Below, one piece after another: positions 15,621-24,283 of a stretch of 64,000 nt of DNA (within the stretch, counting starts at the first letter, position 1; each line of letters begins with the position of its first letter). The position numbers and the translations under genes are program-made. The DNA comes from Deltaproteobacteria bacterium (GTDB lineage: Bacteria > Myxococcota_A > Polyangia > DRWM01 > JAAZOP01). The notes beneath the pieces are model-generated. The model saw only the letters and a list, made by a program, of their open reading frames with translations. It searched no databases and had not been told where the DNA came from. Location of the stretch: NCBI GenBank assembly GCA_016218815.1, contig JACRCX010000060.1:1-64000 (forward strand), in the 5' to 3' direction.

Positions 15621-16892
15621 TCAATCCTGCGCCGCCGGCTCGCCGCCCGGAACGCGGTACTCCAGTCCGAGCAGCAGCAGCCAGTCGTTGTAGTCCCAAT
15701 CGATGGCGTAGGAGCGGGAGGCGGGAAATACCCCGGGAACATAGTCGGGGAAGTTCGTGCGCCGGCCGCGGTACTCCCCCAGACCCGTCAATGCCAGCTC
15801 GTCCGCGAGGGCGAGGCGGACCTCGACGCGCGGGCGGTAGATCTCGTCGGTGCGCGACGTCCCGTAGTCCAGCGGCGGGTGACCGCCGCCGGCGGCATAG
15901 CCGTTCGCGCCGGAGAAGCGCCATTCAAGGTCGGCCTCGACGACCACCTCCAACCAAGCCAGCGGACGGAGCTCGACCGCGGCCGAGAGGTGCGGGCCCT
16001 GGTACGACCCGTAGCCCTGGAACGGATCGATCACGACCTCGTGGCCGTAGCCCAGCCGCAAGGTGAGCACGTCGTGGAACAGCCGGACCCGCGCGTCGAG
16101 GGAGGGCTCGACGGTCCACAGTTCCAGAAGGGGGTTGGCGGGCTGGCCACCCGGTCCGGCGTGGGTCAGCCCGGTGCCGGCGTCGCGGGCATACGTGTTC
16201 CGGTAGTGCGTCCACGAGGCGTCGACCTCGCCGCCGACCCGCCATCCGCCGTCCAGCCAGTGCCAGGCCGCGCGCAGCCCGTGCTCGTCGTTGTCGGCAG
16301 GCGTCAGGTGCGTCGGGTACTCGAGCGGGTCGTAGCTCGCGTCCTCGAAGTAGTCGGAGTGGGAGTAGTCGTAGACCAGTCGCGCGTGGTGGTGGCGGAC
16401 GGGAATCCCCGAGACCGTCAGCTCGGCGCCGGGCCGGACGTACGAGTGGCGGTCGGTAGGCGACAGCTCGCCGCCGGCCTCCGGCTGGTAGGGGTCGGGC
16501 CAGCCGGGCCGCAGCACCAGGCTCGCCCCCCCTTCCGCGCCGATCCGGAAGCGGCTGCTCGGCCGCCACTCCAGGCCGAGGTCGAGCTCGGCGGTCATCT
16601 CGGCCAGCGACGTCGGCCACGTCTGGCGCATCGACAGCGCCGCCGGAAGCTCCAGCCGCCAGCGGTCGAACACGAACGCGGGCTCGACCTCGAGCGACCC
16701 GCCGGCCGTGGCCATGTCGCGGGCGATCGACCGGTAGCCGAGCATGCCGCCGCCCTCCACGGTCGCGGCGAGGTCCCACTGTGTGGTCGTCTGCGCGGCG
16801 GCGGGAGCCGCCGGGGACAGCGCGACGACCGGGAGGAGAAACACCCGCCACGCGGAGGGAACCAGCCGCCCGGGCCGCCGCGAGTTCAACAT
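15621..16892 (-). CDS. Outer-membrane beta-barrel protein
   Basis: A 423-residue protein with a Sec signal peptide ending about residue 34 (PAAPAAAQ) and then regularly alternating amphipathic strands with aromatic girdles (for example LRLGYGHEVVIDPF, ELTVSGIPVRHHHARLVYDYSH, WLLLLGLEYRVPG). The predicted strand count (about 14-16) and the terminal aromatic strand fit an outer-membrane barrel. No plug or solute-specific motif is seen. Its start overlaps the stop of the TPR lipoprotein gene at 16886 by 7 bp, so the two are translationally coupled, which suggests they work together at the outer membrane. Confidence 0.8.
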   Translation of the reverse strand: MLNSRRPGRLVPSAWRVFLLPVVALSPAAPAAAQTTTQWDLAATVEGGGMLGYRSIARDMATAGGSLEVEPAFVFDRWRLELPAALSMRQTWPTSLAEMTAELDLGLEWRPSSRFRIGAEGGASLVLRPGWPDPYQPEAGGELSPTDRHSYVRPGAELTVSGIPVRHHHARLVYDYSHSDYFEDASYDPLEYPTHLTPADNDEHGLRAAWHWLDGGWRVGGEVDASWTHYRNTYARDAGTGLTHAGPGGQPANPLLELWTVEPSLDARVRLFHDVLTLRLGYGHEVVIDPFQGYGSYQGPHLSAAVELRPLAWLEVVVEADLEWRFSGANGYAAGGGHPPLDYGTSRTDEIYRPRVEVRLALADELALTGLGEYRGRRTNFPDYVPGVFPASRSYAIDWDYNDWLLLLGLEYRVPGGEPAAQD

Positions 16893-18463
16893 CCCCCGCC
16901 GGCCAGGTACGTCTGCGCCCGCGCCACGTAGGTGCTCGCGGGGAACGCGGCCGCCAACTCGGCGTACGCGGCGGTCGCCGAGGCGCAATCGCCCAGGTCG
17001 GTGTGGACGCGGACCAGGTAGTACAGGTTGTTGTCGGCGTACTGGCTCGCCGGGTAGTCGCCGTGCAGGCGCTGGAACCAGGTCAGGGCCGAGGGCAGGT
17101 CGGCGAGCGCGTAGTACGCTCGTCCGAGGTAGAACATCGCGTCGTCGGCGTAGTACGAGCCGGCGGTGAGCAGCACCCGCTGGAGCGGCGGAACGGCCGC
17201 CGCGTAGTCGTTCTGGTCGAACAACGCGCGGCCCAGGTAGTAGCGCGCGTTGTCGAGGTAGCTGCTCAACGGCCACGCAGCCTCGAAGCGCGTCAGCTCC
17301 GCCACCGCCGTCGGCAGGTCGGCGGCCTCGTAGTAGCTGCGACCGATGTAGTAGTCCGCGTTGTCGGCGTACGTCCCCGCGGGCTCGGTGACGAGTGCCG
17401 CGCGGAAGTCGCCGATGGCGCCGAGGTAGTCCAGGAGCGCGAAGCGCGAGCGCCCGGAGAAATAGAAGGCCTCGTGGGTGAAGAGCGAGGTCGGGTGCAG
17501 CCGGCGCATCTCCTCGAACTCGGCGATTGCTCCCGCGTAGTCGAGCAGCGCGTAGCGACACCGTCCGGCCAAATACCCGGTGTTGTCGTGCCGCCGCGAG
17601 TCGGGGTAGGTCGCCAGCAGCTCGTCGAAGAGCGGCAGGGCGCCCGCGTAGTCCAGGAGGTTGTACAACGCCAGCGCCTGCTGGAACAGGATTTCGTCGG
17701 GACAGGCCGGGTCGGTGCCCACCGCGCCGCCGCAGCCGATCGCGCCACACAGTCCGGCGGTGCACACCCCGGGCGCCCCCGACGCCGTCGTGCAGAGCGT
17801 CGAGTCCGGAGCGGGCGGGCCGGGCTGGCAGAAGTGCAGGGCCGAGCAGAGCTCGGCGCCGTCGCACACCGTTCCGTTGTCGCAATCCGCCGCGAACCTG
17901 CAACTGTACGTGCAGTCGGCCTCGCATCCGTCGCCGGCCGTCAGGTTGCCGTCGTCGCACTCCTCGCCGGGGTCCACGGCCGAGTCGCCGCAGGTGACCG
18001 GCGCGCAGAGGCCGCCGTGGCAGACGCCGTCCGCCACGCGCTCGTCGGCGCACGACGTCTCGTCCGGCAGCGGCGCCCCCGGGGCGCACGCGTGCACCGC
18101 CGAACAGCTCTCGGCGCCGTTGCACGGCTCGCCGTCGTCGCACGCGGCGTCCGCGGTGCAGCTGACCGTGCAGTCCGGCTCGCATCCGTCGCCGGAGAGC
18201 GCGTTGCCGTCGTCGCATTGCTCGCCGGGATCCGGCACGTTGTCCCCGCAGCGCGCCGTCCGGCCGTCGTCCCCGACGGCGGCGTCCGCCCCCGCGTCCT
18301 CGCCGGCGCCGTCGCCCGCGACCTCGGAGATGTCGCCGCCGGCGTCGTCAGCGCTCGGGTCCCACGAGCCCTCGCCCTGCGGGCAGCCGCTCGTCGCCAG
18401 CGCCAGCAGCGCGAGCAAGGCCGACGCATCGATTCGCGGTCCGATCCGATTCGTGCTTTTCAT
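16886..18463 (-). CDS. DUF4215/Cys-rich plus TPR lipoprotein
   Basis: A 525-residue predicted lipoprotein (lipobox ATSGC). After an acidic linker come two myxococcal Cys-rich DUF4215-type repeats (CGDNVPDPGEQCDDGNALSG and CGDSAVDPGEECDDGNLTAG) separated by other disulphide-type segments, then about 265 residues of TPR-like repeats with the repeated phrases YADNADYY-IGRSYYEA, YLDNARYYLGRA and YYADDAMFYLGRA. The TPR half is closely similar to the whole next gene upstream (18499-19437), a recent duplication with the Cys-rich part gained or lost. The start at 18463 is supported by GAGGAG 6 bp upstream. The TPRs probably scaffold periplasmic partners, perhaps the coupled beta-barrel. Confidence 0.82.
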   Translation of the reverse strand: MKSTNRIGPRIDASALLALLALATSGCPQGEGSWDPSADDAGGDISEVAGDGAGEDAGADAAVGDDGRTARCGDNVPDPGEQCDDGNALSGDGCEPDCTVSCTADAACDDGEPCNGAESCSAVHACAPGAPLPDETSCADERVADGVCHGGLCAPVTCGDSAVDPGEECDDGNLTAGDGCEADCTYSCRFAADCDNGTVCDGAELCSALHFCQPGPPAPDSTLCTTASGAPGVCTAGLCGAIGCGGAVGTDPACPDEILFQQALALYNLLDYAGALPLFDELLATYPDSRRHDNTGYLAGRCRYALLDYAGAIAEFEEMRRLHPTSLFTHEAFYFSGRSRFALLDYLGAIGDFRAALVTEPAGTYADNADYYIGRSYYEAADLPTAVAELTRFEAAWPLSSYLDNARYYLGRALFDQNDYAAAVPPLQRVLLTAGSYYADDAMFYLGRAYYALADLPSALTWFQRLHGDYPASQYADNNLYYLVRVHTDLGDCASATAAYAELAAAFPASTYVARAQTYLAGGGC

Positions 18464-18498
18464 CGGATTCTCCTCGTTTGCCAAGCGCGACTCCCGCG

Positions 18499-19437
18499 CT
18501 AGCATCCGCCCGTGGCCAGGTAGGTCTGCGCGGGCGGGATGGAGAGGCTCAGCGGGAACCGCGCCCGAAGTTCGTCGAGCGCGGCGGCGGCGGAAACGCA
18601 GTCACCGGAGTCGCAGCCGATGCGGACCTCGTAGTACAGGGCGTTGTCGAGATACTGGCTGGTCTGGTAGTCCGCGAGCAGGCGCTCGAAGTCGGCCAGC
18701 GCCGTGCCGAGGTCGCCCAGCCCGTAGTGCGATCGGCCGAGGTAGTACGTCGCGTCGTCGGCGTAGTACGAGCCGGCCGTCAGCCGCACGCGCTGGAACG
18801 GCTCCACGGCCGAGGCGAATTCGTTGCGGTCGAAGTAGGCGCGACCCAGGTAGTAGCGGGCGTTGTCGAGGTACGTGCTGTCCGGCCGGGCGGTCTCGAA
18901 GCGCGCCAGCTCCGTCGCGGCCGAGACCAGGTCGCCGGCCTCGTAGTAGCAGCGCCCGACGTAGTAGTCGGCGTTGTCGGCGTAGGTGCCGGCCGGGTCG
19001 GCGACCAGCGAGGCGCGGAAGTCCTCGGCGGCGGCGAGGTAGTCCGCGAGGTGGAAGCGCGAGCGGCCCGTGAAGTACAACGCCTCGTCGGTGAACAGCG
19101 ACGCGGGATGTAGCCGGCGCAGCTCGTCGAATGTGGCGATGGCGCCGGCGTAGTCGAAGAGCGCGTAGCGGCAGCGCCCGGCGAGGTACCCGGCGTTGTC
19201 GTGACGCCGGGAGTCCGGGTACCCCGAGAGCAGTTCCTCGAACTTCGCCCGCGCTCCCGCGAAGTCTCCCGCCTGGTACAGCGCCACGGCCTCCTGGAAC
19301 AGGACCTCGTCGGCGGCTGCCGGGTCGAACCCTCCGGGCGCGGCGCCGTCGTGACAGGACGCGGCCGCCAGGAGGACGGCCGCCAGCAGCGCGGGCGCCC
19401 GCCTCCGGGGCCGCGTACGGGTTTGCTCGTCGTGCAT
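18499..19437 (-). CDS. TPR lipoprotein, paralogue of the downstream gene
   Basis: A 312-residue predicted lipoprotein (lipobox LAAASC) made almost entirely of tetratricopeptide-like repeats of about 36 residues with the phrases SRRHDNAGYLAGRCRYAL, YADNADYYVGRCYYEAGD and YLDNARYYLGRAYF. It aligns along its length with the C-terminal half of the gene that follows it, and ends in the same T-Y-L-A-x-G-G-C motif, so both may carry a conserved terminal Cys. The repeat phrases resemble CpoB/YbgF-type TPRs of the Tol-Pal system. It has a GGGAGGA site 7 bp before the ATG. Confidence 0.83.
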   Translation of the reverse strand: MHDEQTRTRPRRRAPALLAAVLLAAASCHDGAAPGGFDPAAADEVLFQEAVALYQAGDFAGARAKFEELLSGYPDSRRHDNAGYLAGRCRYALFDYAGAIATFDELRRLHPASLFTDEALYFTGRSRFHLADYLAAAEDFRASLVADPAGTYADNADYYVGRCYYEAGDLVSAATELARFETARPDSTYLDNARYYLGRAYFDRNEFASAVEPFQRVRLTAGSYYADDATYYLGRSHYGLGDLGTALADFERLLADYQTSQYLDNALYYEVRIGCDSGDCVSAAAALDELRARFPLSLSIPPAQTYLATGGC

Positions 19438-19467
19438 GCGAGTCCTCCCTTCCGGTCCGCCGGCCGC

Positions 19468-21381
19468 CTAGCCGCGCGACCTGGCGGTGTCGGTGCACTG
19501 ATCCAGCAGGCGACGCGCCAAGGGATCCGCCGGCGCCTTGGCGAGGACCGCGCGCGACTCCCGCGCGCACCCCGGCGCGTCGCCGATCCGCCGGCGCAGA
19601 TCCGCCAGCGCGAGACGGGCGACGTCATCGTCCGGCGCCCGATCCAGCAGATCCTCGTACAGGGCCAGCGCCCGCCCGGTGTGGCCCGCGCGATCCACCA
19701 GCGCCGCGAGGCTGCGCAGCGACGCCGTGTGCTCCGGGTCGACCGACAGCGCCTGCCGGTACGCCGTCTCCGCCTCGACGCTGCTGCCGGACTCCTCCAG
19801 GGCCAGACCGAGGTTGTACCAGGCGCGTGCGTAGCGCGGTTCGTCCGCCAGCAGTCGGCGGTAGGTGGCGATCGCTTCCGCCGTCCGACCGGCACGGGCG
19901 TAGGCGACGCCGAGATCGAGCTGCGCCTCGGCGTAGTGCGGACGCAGGTCGCCCGCCCGCCGCAGCGCGGCGATCGCCTCGTCGGCGCGACCGGCGCCCG
20001 CGAGCAGGTTCCCGAGGTTGAGCCACGCGGGGGCGTAGTCGCCGTGCTCGGCGATCGCCCGCCGGTAGCTCGTTTCCGCGTCAACCGCCCGTCCCGCGCG
20101 GGCCTGGACCAGCCCCAGGTTGTTCCACGCCTCGACGTAGTCCGGGCGCTGCGCGACCGCAGCGCCGTAGGCGGCGATCGCCGCGTCGGCGTTCCCGGCG
20201 CCGCTCTCCAGCTTGCCCAGGTTGAAGTACGCCTCCGGGTAGGTCCCGCCCTGCCGCGCGATGGCCTCGCGGTACGCGGCCCGGGCGTCGTCCAACTCGC
20301 CCGCGCGGGCCGCCGTCAGCCCGACCAGGAAGTGGTGCTCCGCCACCTCGGGGGCGTCCGCCACCAGACGCGCGGCGTGCATGCGGGCCTGGGCGAAGTC
20401 CCGGTGTCCCAGCGCCAGGCGCAGCAGGCGGCGGCGGGAAAAGGCGTCGGCGCCGTCCAGCTCCAGGGCCCGCTCGTACGCCCGCTCCGCCTCGACGTCC
20501 CGCCCCGCCTGCTCCAGCGCCCAGCCCAGCGCGTGGTGCACCTCGGCGACGTCGGGCGCCAGTCGCGCGGCCTGGGCCAGGACGTCCACGGCGCGCGCCT
20601 GGTCCGCGGCTCCCCCGGCGGCCAGCCACGCCCGTCCGACGCGCAGCCGGATCTCGATCTGGGCCGGCGCCCGCTCGAGCGCCGCCGCGAAGGCGCGCTC
20701 GGCATCCGTCCGCCGCCCCTCGGCGAGGTCGATCGCGCCGAGCACCGCGAGGGCCCGGGCGCGGCTGGAGTTGTCGCCGTACTGCGTCGCGGGGCCGAGC
20801 ACCGATCTGGCGTCGGTGCCGCGACCGGTGCGGACGAGCAGGATGCCCAGGGCGACGCGCGCGGCCGAGAAGTGCGGGTTCAGCGCGATCGCCCGCCGGT
20901 ACTCGCGCTCCGCGGCGCCGTCGTCCCCCAGACGATGCCACGCCACGCCCAGGTTCATCGCGAGCGACGGATCTTTCGCGTCCAGCCGCGCCGCTTGTTC
21001 CAGCTCCGTTCGCGCCTCCGCCGCGCGGTCGGCCGCCAGCAGCCAGTAGCCGTACTCCCCGCGCAGTGTGGAGTCCGTGGGATGCGCGGCCACCAGCGCC
21101 GCGAACGCGGGCAGGGCCGCATCCCATTCCCCGCGCCGCGCGGCGCTGCGCGCCAGCCGATGCTCCTCGTTCAGCAGGACTCCCTGGAGCGCCGGCCCGT
21201 CCGGAGACTCCTGGTCGTCCGCTTCGCCCGCGGTCGCCCCGGCGCCCGAACCGACGGCGACTACCAGCGGGTCGGTGCCCCGCGACGAGGCCAGCACCTC
21301 GAGCCCCGCCGCACCCCCGATCAGCGCCACGAGCAGCGCCAGGATCGGCCACAGTCGATTCGGAGCGGTCCCCGTGATCAT
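19468..21381 (-). CDS. Membrane-anchored TPR-repeat protein
   Basis: A 637-residue protein with one N-terminal transmembrane segment (LWPILALLVALIGGAAGLEV) and no lipobox, then about 14-15 canonical TPR units with the W-x2-L-G...Y-x2-A-I...P pattern (for example AYFNLGKLESGAGNADAAIA and AWYNLGLALEESGSSVEAET). It should present a long TPR solenoid in the periplasm. The ATG overlaps the stop of the ATP-grasp gene by 4 bp, and a TPR lipoprotein follows 30 bp later, so it links the cytosolic/inner-membrane enzymes to the outer-membrane components of the block. Confidence 0.85.
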   Translation of the reverse strand: MITGTAPNRLWPILALLVALIGGAAGLEVLASSRGTDPLVVAVGSGAGATAGEADDQESPDGPALQGVLLNEEHRLARSAARRGEWDAALPAFAALVAAHPTDSTLRGEYGYWLLAADRAAEARTELEQAARLDAKDPSLAMNLGVAWHRLGDDGAAEREYRRAIALNPHFSAARVALGILLVRTGRGTDARSVLGPATQYGDNSSRARALAVLGAIDLAEGRRTDAERAFAAALERAPAQIEIRLRVGRAWLAAGGAADQARAVDVLAQAARLAPDVAEVHHALGWALEQAGRDVEAERAYERALELDGADAFSRRRLLRLALGHRDFAQARMHAARLVADAPEVAEHHFLVGLTAARAGELDDARAAYREAIARQGGTYPEAYFNLGKLESGAGNADAAIAAYGAAVAQRPDYVEAWNNLGLVQARAGRAVDAETSYRRAIAEHGDYAPAWLNLGNLLAGAGRADEAIAALRRAGDLRPHYAEAQLDLGVAYARAGRTAEAIATYRRLLADEPRYARAWYNLGLALEESGSSVEAETAYRQALSVDPEHTASLRSLAALVDRAGHTGRALALYEDLLDRAPDDDVARLALADLRRRIGDAPGCARESRAVLAKAPADPLARRLLDQCTDTARSRG

Positions 21382-22283
21382 GGTCCCACCTCCGCCAGGA
21401 ACTCCGCCAGCCCGCGACCATGGACGTTCTGGATCTCCAGGCCCGGCCGGACGTTGAGCTCCAGCACCAGCGCCCGGCCGGTGCGGTCCAGGACGATGTC
21501 GACCCCCAGGTACCCCAGCGGCACGGCGCGCGATGCCCGCCGGGCCAGCCCGACGATCTGCGGCCAGCACGGCACCGCCGCGCCGGTCAGCGCGCGTCCG
21601 GTGTCCGGGTGTCGCTCGACCTGCTCGCCCGCCAGCACGGCGCGGGTCATCCGGCCCGTGGCGACGTCCACGGCGACGCCGACACCGCCCTGGTGCAGGT
21701 TGGCCCGCCCGCCGGAACGGGATGTCGGAACCCGCACCATCGCCACGAACGGAACGCCGCCCAGCGTGATCACCCGCACGTCGGGCAACCCGTGCGGCCA
21801 CAGGCCGTGCAGGAACTCGTGCGGCTCGATCCGTTCCTCGACCAGCGCCCGGTCCCCCAGACCGCCCCACAGCGCGTACGCGCCGAAGACGATCTCCGCC
21901 AGGTGGCGGCGCAGGTCGCTCTCCGCAAGCTCCCCGCCGCCCGCCAGCTTCCACACGCCCGGCGACGCGCGCCCGACCGCCACGACGATGCCGTCCCCCC
22001 CGCTGCCGCGGGCAGGCTTGACGACGAATTCGTCCAGAACCCCGAGCGTCGCGAGCACGGCGGGCACGTCGGCCACCCGCTCGCAGACCGTGACGGTCCG
22101 CGGGACGGCGACGCCGGCCGCCGCGAGCACGTTCTTGGCCAGCAGCTTGTCGTCGGCCAGCGGGTAGTGCCGCCGCTCGTTGTGCGGATCGACCAGCTCG
22201 AGGTTGCGCCGGTTGATCCCCACCAGCGCCTCGCGCCGCCGCAGCAGCTCGCGCCAGCCCCGGACGGGTGCCGACACGTTCAC
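21378..22283 (-). CDS. ATP-grasp alpha-L-glutamate ligase-like protein (RimK relative)
   Basis: A 301-residue cytosolic ATP-grasp enzyme of the RimK-related group that forms amide bonds between a carboxylate and an amine. Visible: LVGINRRNLELVDPHN (family N-terminus), a substrate-side K-L-L-A-K-N segment, VVKPARGSGGDGIVV (ATP-binding loop with Lys), DVRVITLGGVPFVAMVR, the R-A-N-L-H-Q-G-G metal/phosphate loop, GVDIVLDR and VLELNVRPGLEIQNV (metal-binding Glu/Asn). It is translationally coupled on both sides: its ATG overlaps the stop of the transglutaminase/7TM gene, a neighbour pairing known from many proteobacteria. Substrate unknown. Confidence 0.87.
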   Translation of the reverse strand: MNVSAPVRGWRELLRRREALVGINRRNLELVDPHNERRHYPLADDKLLAKNVLAAAGVAVPRTVTVCERVADVPAVLATLGVLDEFVVKPARGSGGDGIVVAVGRASPGVWKLAGGGELAESDLRRHLAEIVFGAYALWGGLGDRALVEERIEPHEFLHGLWPHGLPDVRVITLGGVPFVAMVRVPTSRSGGRANLHQGGVGVAVDVATGRMTRAVLAGEQVERHPDTGRALTGAAVPCWPQIVGLARRASRAVPLGYLGVDIVLDRTGRALVLELNVRPGLEIQNVHGRGLAEFLAEVGP

Positions 22284-23929
22284 GGCGCCCCTCCCGGAAC
22301 CAGCACGCGCCGGAACCGCACGTACTCGATCAGGCGGACGCCCACCCAGCGACCGAGGTAGATGTCGGCCGCGATGACGAGCAGCAGCACCTCGGGAAAA
22401 CCGATCAGTAGCGCCTGCAACGCCAGCGAGCTCATCACGACGTAACAGGCCAACATCGCCGCGATCGTCCCGGCCAGCTCACCGAACGCCGTGCCGAGAC
22501 CCCGCTCCACTCCCACGAGGTGGAAGCGTTCGACCGTGATGGCCATGACCACGATCGGGAAGAGCACGATGCGCGTCAGTCCCCACGCACCGAGCCGCTC
22601 GGCGACCAGGCTGAGCAGCAGCATCGTCGTGGTCACGACGGCGAGCAGCACGGCCAGCATGGGGGCGCGCAGCAGCCGGAGGCGTTCGAGCAGCGCGCGG
22701 GCTCCCGCGGTGACCAGCACCAGGAGCAGCACGCCCCCGACGGCCCAGGCGGCGCCGGTGCCGGAGGCTGCCGCCGCCAGCAGCGCGGGCAGGAACACAC
22801 CGAAGGTCGGCAGCCCCACGACGTTGCGCAGGACGACGACGACCAGCGCCCCGAACGGCAGCAGCAAGAGCGCCCCCAGGAGCGAGAACGGCAGCCCCAG
22901 CCGCTCGAAGAGGCCCCACACGTTGACCGGAGCCATCCACGAGCGCGCGGCGGGCGAGGGCACGAGGCTGCTGCTCACCGCGAAGCGCCAGTCGAAGTTG
23001 ATGTCGGCGGTGTGGCGGAAGAGCGGCTCGTCGCCGTGATACAGCGTCAGGTACCGCTCCGGGAGGGACGCGAAGTGGCCGTTGGTCGGGCAGAAGGGCA
23101 CCCAGTGTCCCCCGAGCCACGCCTCGGTCCACTGGTGCGACGTGCGCTTGCTCCCGGTCTCGAGGATGAGCCCGCCGACCAGCCGGGCGGGAATCCCGGC
23201 CGCGCGCGTCAACGCGACGAACAGGCGGCTCTTGCCGTTGCAGCTCGCCTCGCCCAGCCGCAGCGCCGTCAGCGCGTCGGTCTCGCCCTTGAACGGGCGC
23301 GAGCGCAGGGCGTGCACGGCCTGGAAGATCGCGCGCAGGCGGTCCGCGAGCGGTCCGCGGTCGGCGCCGATGCGCCGCAGCTCGTCGGCAATCCCGGGGT
23401 CGTCGACCTGGATCGCGTCCTCCGGCCGCAGATAGGGCACGATCGACGGGGGGTAGGACAGCGGCACGCCCGCGGCGCGGTCCAGCTCGTACCGCACCGG
23501 CCGCAGCAGGACCGAGAACGAGTGGCGGATCGTGCTGCCGTGCGGCTCACCGGAGCCGATCCACGAACCCACGCGATCGCCACCCGCCGACTGCGCGGAG
23601 AAGTGGAACCCCGGCGCCTCGTCCTCCTCCTCGCTCACCGTCTGTGTCGAGGTCGAGGCGGGAAGGAAGGTACGGACGCTCACCTCGCGACCCAACCCGT
23701 CCAGGCGCATCTCGACCGAGACGCGGTACAGGACGCGAGGCAGCGCGTCGAGCGGGCGATAGCCCAGGGCGGTCACCTTGAACGCCGCGATGCCAACGGC
23801 GAGCACCACCAGGCCGAGCACCACCCAACGTCGCAGGCGGTCCCGGTTCCGGCCTGCCGAGCGTCCCGTCACCGGCCGCGCATCCCCGGCCGGCTCGGCT
23901 CCGCCCGGTCCGCTCGGTCCCCCGCTCAT
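22280..23929 (-). CDS. Transglutaminase-like domain fused to 7 transmembrane helices (UUP1-type)
   Basis: A 549-residue inner-membrane protein. One N-terminal helix (WVVLGLVVLAVGIAAF) leads to a periplasmic region with a transglutaminase-like fold (A-S-C-N-G-K-S-R-L-F-V-A-L, R-A-A-G-I-P-A-R-L-V-G-G, T-S-H-Q-W-T-E-A-W), then seven hydrophobic helices from about residue 345 to the end. This is the family called inactive transglutaminase fused to 7TM helices. Cys and His of a transglutaminase triad are visible, but the third position reads F-C-P-T-N where an Asp would be expected from the fold. The start at 23929 has an AGGAGG site; the frame is open further upstream. First gene of the minus-strand block. 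Confidence 0.85.
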   Translation of the reverse strand: MSGGPSGPGGAEPAGDARPVTGRSAGRNRDRLRRWVVLGLVVLAVGIAAFKVTALGYRPLDALPRVLYRVSVEMRLDGLGREVSVRTFLPASTSTQTVSEEEDEAPGFHFSAQSAGGDRVGSWIGSGEPHGSTIRHSFSVLLRPVRYELDRAAGVPLSYPPSIVPYLRPEDAIQVDDPGIADELRRIGADRGPLADRLRAIFQAVHALRSRPFKGETDALTALRLGEASCNGKSRLFVALTRAAGIPARLVGGLILETGSKRTSHQWTEAWLGGHWVPFCPTNGHFASLPERYLTLYHGDEPLFRHTADINFDWRFAVSSSLVPSPAARSWMAPVNVWGLFERLGLPFSLLGALLLLPFGALVVVVLRNVVGLPTFGVFLPALLAAAASGTGAAWAVGGVLLLVLVTAGARALLERLRLLRAPMLAVLLAVVTTTMLLLSLVAERLGAWGLTRIVLFPIVVMAITVERFHLVGVERGLGTAFGELAGTIAAMLACYVVMSSLALQALLIGFPEVLLLVIAADIYLGRWVGVRLIEYVRFRRVLVPGGAP

Positions 23930-24116
23930 CCTGCCCTCCTGTCCCCCTTCGCCCGGTCGGTCCGTCCTCACGACGGCGAACCTAACCACCGCAATCCGCC
24001 GCGCAGGCGTGTCCGGACCATCGGACGACAATGAACGAAGACCGGGACCGCGGTCACAAAAGAGGTTCCGCCGAGCCTGCCGGCAGACAGGGATGGAGAC
24101 GATTTCGCGGTCGCGG

Positions 24117-24240
24117 TCAACCGGAGTGGCTCGCGACCGCGACGGCGATCGGCGCCGGGGACCTCGACCGGAGGGTGGCCGTCACCGGCACCGACGTGCT
24201 GTCGGACCTGGGACGGCAGTTCAACGCGATGGCCCGAACC
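24117..24240 (+). pseudogene. Isolated HAMP-domain fragment
   Basis: About 35 residues, ending ATAIGAGDLDRRVAVTG then DVLSDLGRQFNAMA, form the two helices and connector of a HAMP linker from a sensor kinase or chemoreceptor. No transmembrane helices precede it and no kinase, cyclase or MCP domain follows; after the A-M-A the frame runs antisense through the transporter remnant. An ATG at 24031 keeps the frame open for 134 codons, but the rest is not protein-like. I read this as a scrap of a deleted signalling gene. Confidence 0.6.
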
Positions 24241-24283
24241 GGGAGTAGCCGGGCTCACCCAGCCGCGAAATGCCCGCCGCCCA

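Noticed and set aside
15621..18218. An 865-codon minus-strand frame that would fuse the beta-barrel to an Arg-rich N-terminus.
   Set aside because: The upstream part is a shadow of the TPR lipoprotein gene in another frame; a signal peptide at 16892 gives the real start.
16900..19420. Regularly spaced GTAGTAG/GCGTAGTAG words at about 110-bp intervals, CRISPR-like at first sight.
   Set aside because: They are codons of the Tyr-Tyr and Asp-Asn motifs in TPR units on the minus strand; the intervening sequence is coding.
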